This document shows, in pieces, positions 24,256 through 25,359 of a stretch of DNA of 25,359 bases (position 1 is its first letter; the number at the start of each line of letters is the position of its first letter). The DNA is from an uncultured Bacteroidota bacterium (GTDB lineage Bacteria > Bacteroidota > Bacteroidia > 2-12-FULL-35-15): positions 1 to 25,359 of the forward strand of contig CAIRRW010000308.1 of the NCBI GenBank assembly GCA_903881065.1, given 5' to 3'. The translations under genes and the position numbers were made by a program. Below the pieces are notes generated by a model. The model searched no databases, was not told the origin of the DNA, and saw only the letters and a list, made by a program, of their open reading frames with translations.

Positions 24256-25015
24256 CTACAATGCCTTATTCAATTGAAACAATAATGGCTTGCTCGGCGA
24301 AGCATCGTTTTCAAAGCTTGCTATCTGAAGATTCAAAAGATACGTTCCATCATAAACCGTATTCGGCACATAAATCATTTCAGTTATCGTACGCTCCTGC
24401 TTTGTGTTATTAGGGTATTGCCAGAAAGCATGATGCGCCAATAACTTCCCACCATCCACTTCTTTATCTACCGAAGGTAAATCAATTAGTAAATGGTCAA
24501 TTCCTAAAGCGTCAATATATTCAGCTGCTTCATGGTGTAGATAAGCAGGATTTGTATTTGAATAATGTCTGTTTATTTTCGAGATATGATTATCCAGCGT
24601 ACGTATAATTATTGCTTCAGGGCGTTTATCTTCAAGGCAGTTTTCAATATGTTGCTTGGTAATTATTTTATCTCCTTCAGTTGTTTCATCAGGCAAAACA
24701 GTAATTACTTCAGCAATAAAAAAAAACTTTTTTAAACATTGATTAATAGAATAATCTTCCTTGCTGATATGCCCCACACATTCAGTATGTGTTCCGTTTC
24801 CATGAGGGTTAAACATAATGTTACGGAAGTTAACCGAGCCTCCTTGTTTAACATCGCCCACCCAATCACCCATTCGCACAGGTTCTATGACAATAGGCTT
24901 GGCGTACCAAGCATTTTACATTTTCATCTCCGGTACGCAATGGAATAGAAATATCAATCGGCTTTGATAAATCAACATTATACGATTTTCCTTTATGTGT
25001 AACTTTAGCAATCAT
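24256..25015 (-). pseudogene. Cyclase-family hydrolase with a one-base frameshift
   Basis: Metal-dependent hydrolase of the cyclase/kynurenine-formamidase-like family (PF04199 type). The N-terminal part starts at the ATG at 25015 (IAKVTHKGKSYNVDLSKPIDISIPLR) and is open for 49 residues, ending at a TGA at 24868-24866. The rest continues in another frame: VRMGDWVGDVKQGGSVNFRN, the metal-binding HGNGTHTECVGH, and on to the stop at 24256. The full span is 760 bases, one more than 253 codons. Removing one A from the AAAA run at 24917-24914 restores NVNAWYAKPIVIEPVRMGDW, which I recognise as the family sequence. This is therefore a recent one-base insertion or a sequence error, and the rest of the gene is undamaged. 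A perfect -7 box lies 25 nt upstream. Confidence 0.85.
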
Positions 25016-25040
25016 TAATTATTATAACCTATTGTTTTTA

Positions 25041-25048
25041 CAAAGATA
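25041..25048 (-). promoter_or_regulatory. -7 box of the cyclase-family gene
   Basis: TATCTTTG on the minus strand, a perfect TAnnTTTG, 25 nt before the ATG at 25015. No TTG at -33. Confidence 0.5.
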
Positions 25049-25088
25049 CTTTAATTTACATCTTTCATTTTTTGATTATGCCATTAAA

Positions 25089-25120
25089 AAAGAGGCTGTA
25101 TTAATTAATACAGCCTCTTT
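25089..25120 (-). terminator. Rho-independent terminator of the T9SS cargo gene
   Basis: A perfect 32-bp palindrome with 16-bp arms AAAGAGGCTGTATTAA and TTAATACAGCCTCTTT, 17 bp past the stop at 25138. On the minus strand the stem runs into TTTTTT. It separates this gene from the cyclase promoter. Confidence 0.85.
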
Positions 25121-25137
25121 CGATGTTCATTTTATAA

Positions 25138-25359
25138 TTAATTCTTAATAATTTTCTTCACAGCCTTTCCTTTTTCAGTATACACTTCAACAAAATAAAC
25201 ACCACTTGGCATATTATTAATATTTACAGTTGATTGAGCATTATTTATTTCTGATTGTTTAATTATTTCTTCTCCAAGAATATTCACAAGTTTAAGTTCA
25301 TTTATTTTTACACTTCCTGTATTCACAGTAAATACAGATGTTGCAGGATTAGGAAATAC
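25138..25359 (-). CDS. T9SS type A sorting domain, C-terminal fragment of a secreted protein
   Basis: Only the last 73 residues are in the window; the gene runs off the right edge. They form a complete Por-secretion-system C-terminal sorting domain. It opens with VFPNPATSVFTV, continues with KINELKLVNILGEEII and INNMPSGVYFVEVYTEKG, and ends KAVKKIIKN. Type IX secretion moves proteins with this tail across the outer membrane, where it is usually removed or used for anchoring. The passenger domain, and so the function, is not visible. A strong terminator follows. Confidence 0.92.
   Translation of the reverse strand, partial: VFPNPATSVFTVNTGSVKINELKLVNILGEEIIKQSEINNAQSTVNINNMPSGVYFVEVYTEKGKAVKKIIKN

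Overview
This AT-rich window is from a member of the Bacteroidota. Four things point there. At 25138-25359 there is the C-terminal end of a protein with a type IX secretion (Por) sorting domain. Many genes carry the phylum's -7 promoter box, TAnnTTTG. The proteins include a TonB receptor with a carboxypeptidase-regulatory domain, a Reg_prop propeller sensor and a B. subtilis/Wolinella-type sdhCAB operon. Finally, clear Shine-Dalgarno sequences are absent. I cannot name a genus.

Layout. 1-2645 (-): leucyl-tRNA synthetase, with its C-terminal end cut by the window edge. 2797-3666 (+): ftsX. 3674-5919 (-): two GT-B glycosyltransferases in one transcription unit. 6050-7066 (+): murB. 7327-8337 (-): a lipoprotein with a C2-like domain. 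8416-11938 (-): succinate dehydrogenase/fumarate reductase sdhC-sdhA-sdhB, closed by a strong terminator. 12099-13388 (+): a metal-dependent Xaa-Pro aminopeptidase. 13389-14017: an island of AATTCTAA-type heptamers around a small four-helix-bundle protein. 14018-14836 (+): an alpha/beta hydrolase. 14837-15327: non-coding, with ten 21-bp tandem repeats. 15328-17703 (-): TonB-dependent receptor. 17892-19334 (-): asparaginyl-tRNA synthetase. 19497-23771 (+): a Reg_prop/Y_Y_Y/SpoIIE-phosphatase sensor followed by an orphan histidine kinase. 23811-24113 (-): a small secreted basic protein. 24256-25015 (-): a cyclase-family hydrolase broken by a one-base frameshift. 25138-25359 (-): a T9SS cargo tail.

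Most genes are housekeeping: translation (leuS, asnS), wall and division (murB, ftsX), respiration (sdh) and peptide turnover (pepP). The accessory part lies between 13.4 and 24 kb. The points most worth a second look are: the four-helix-bundle gene inside a heptamer island with identical 23-bp direct repeats; the block-homogenised 21-bp array; promoter boxes placed exactly 4 nt before two envelope-protein start codons, predicting leaderless mRNAs; a perfect palindrome upstream of the TonB receptor; and the paired membrane PP2C phosphatase and histidine kinase with no receiver protein nearby. No RNA genes, CRISPR arrays or insertion sequences were found.
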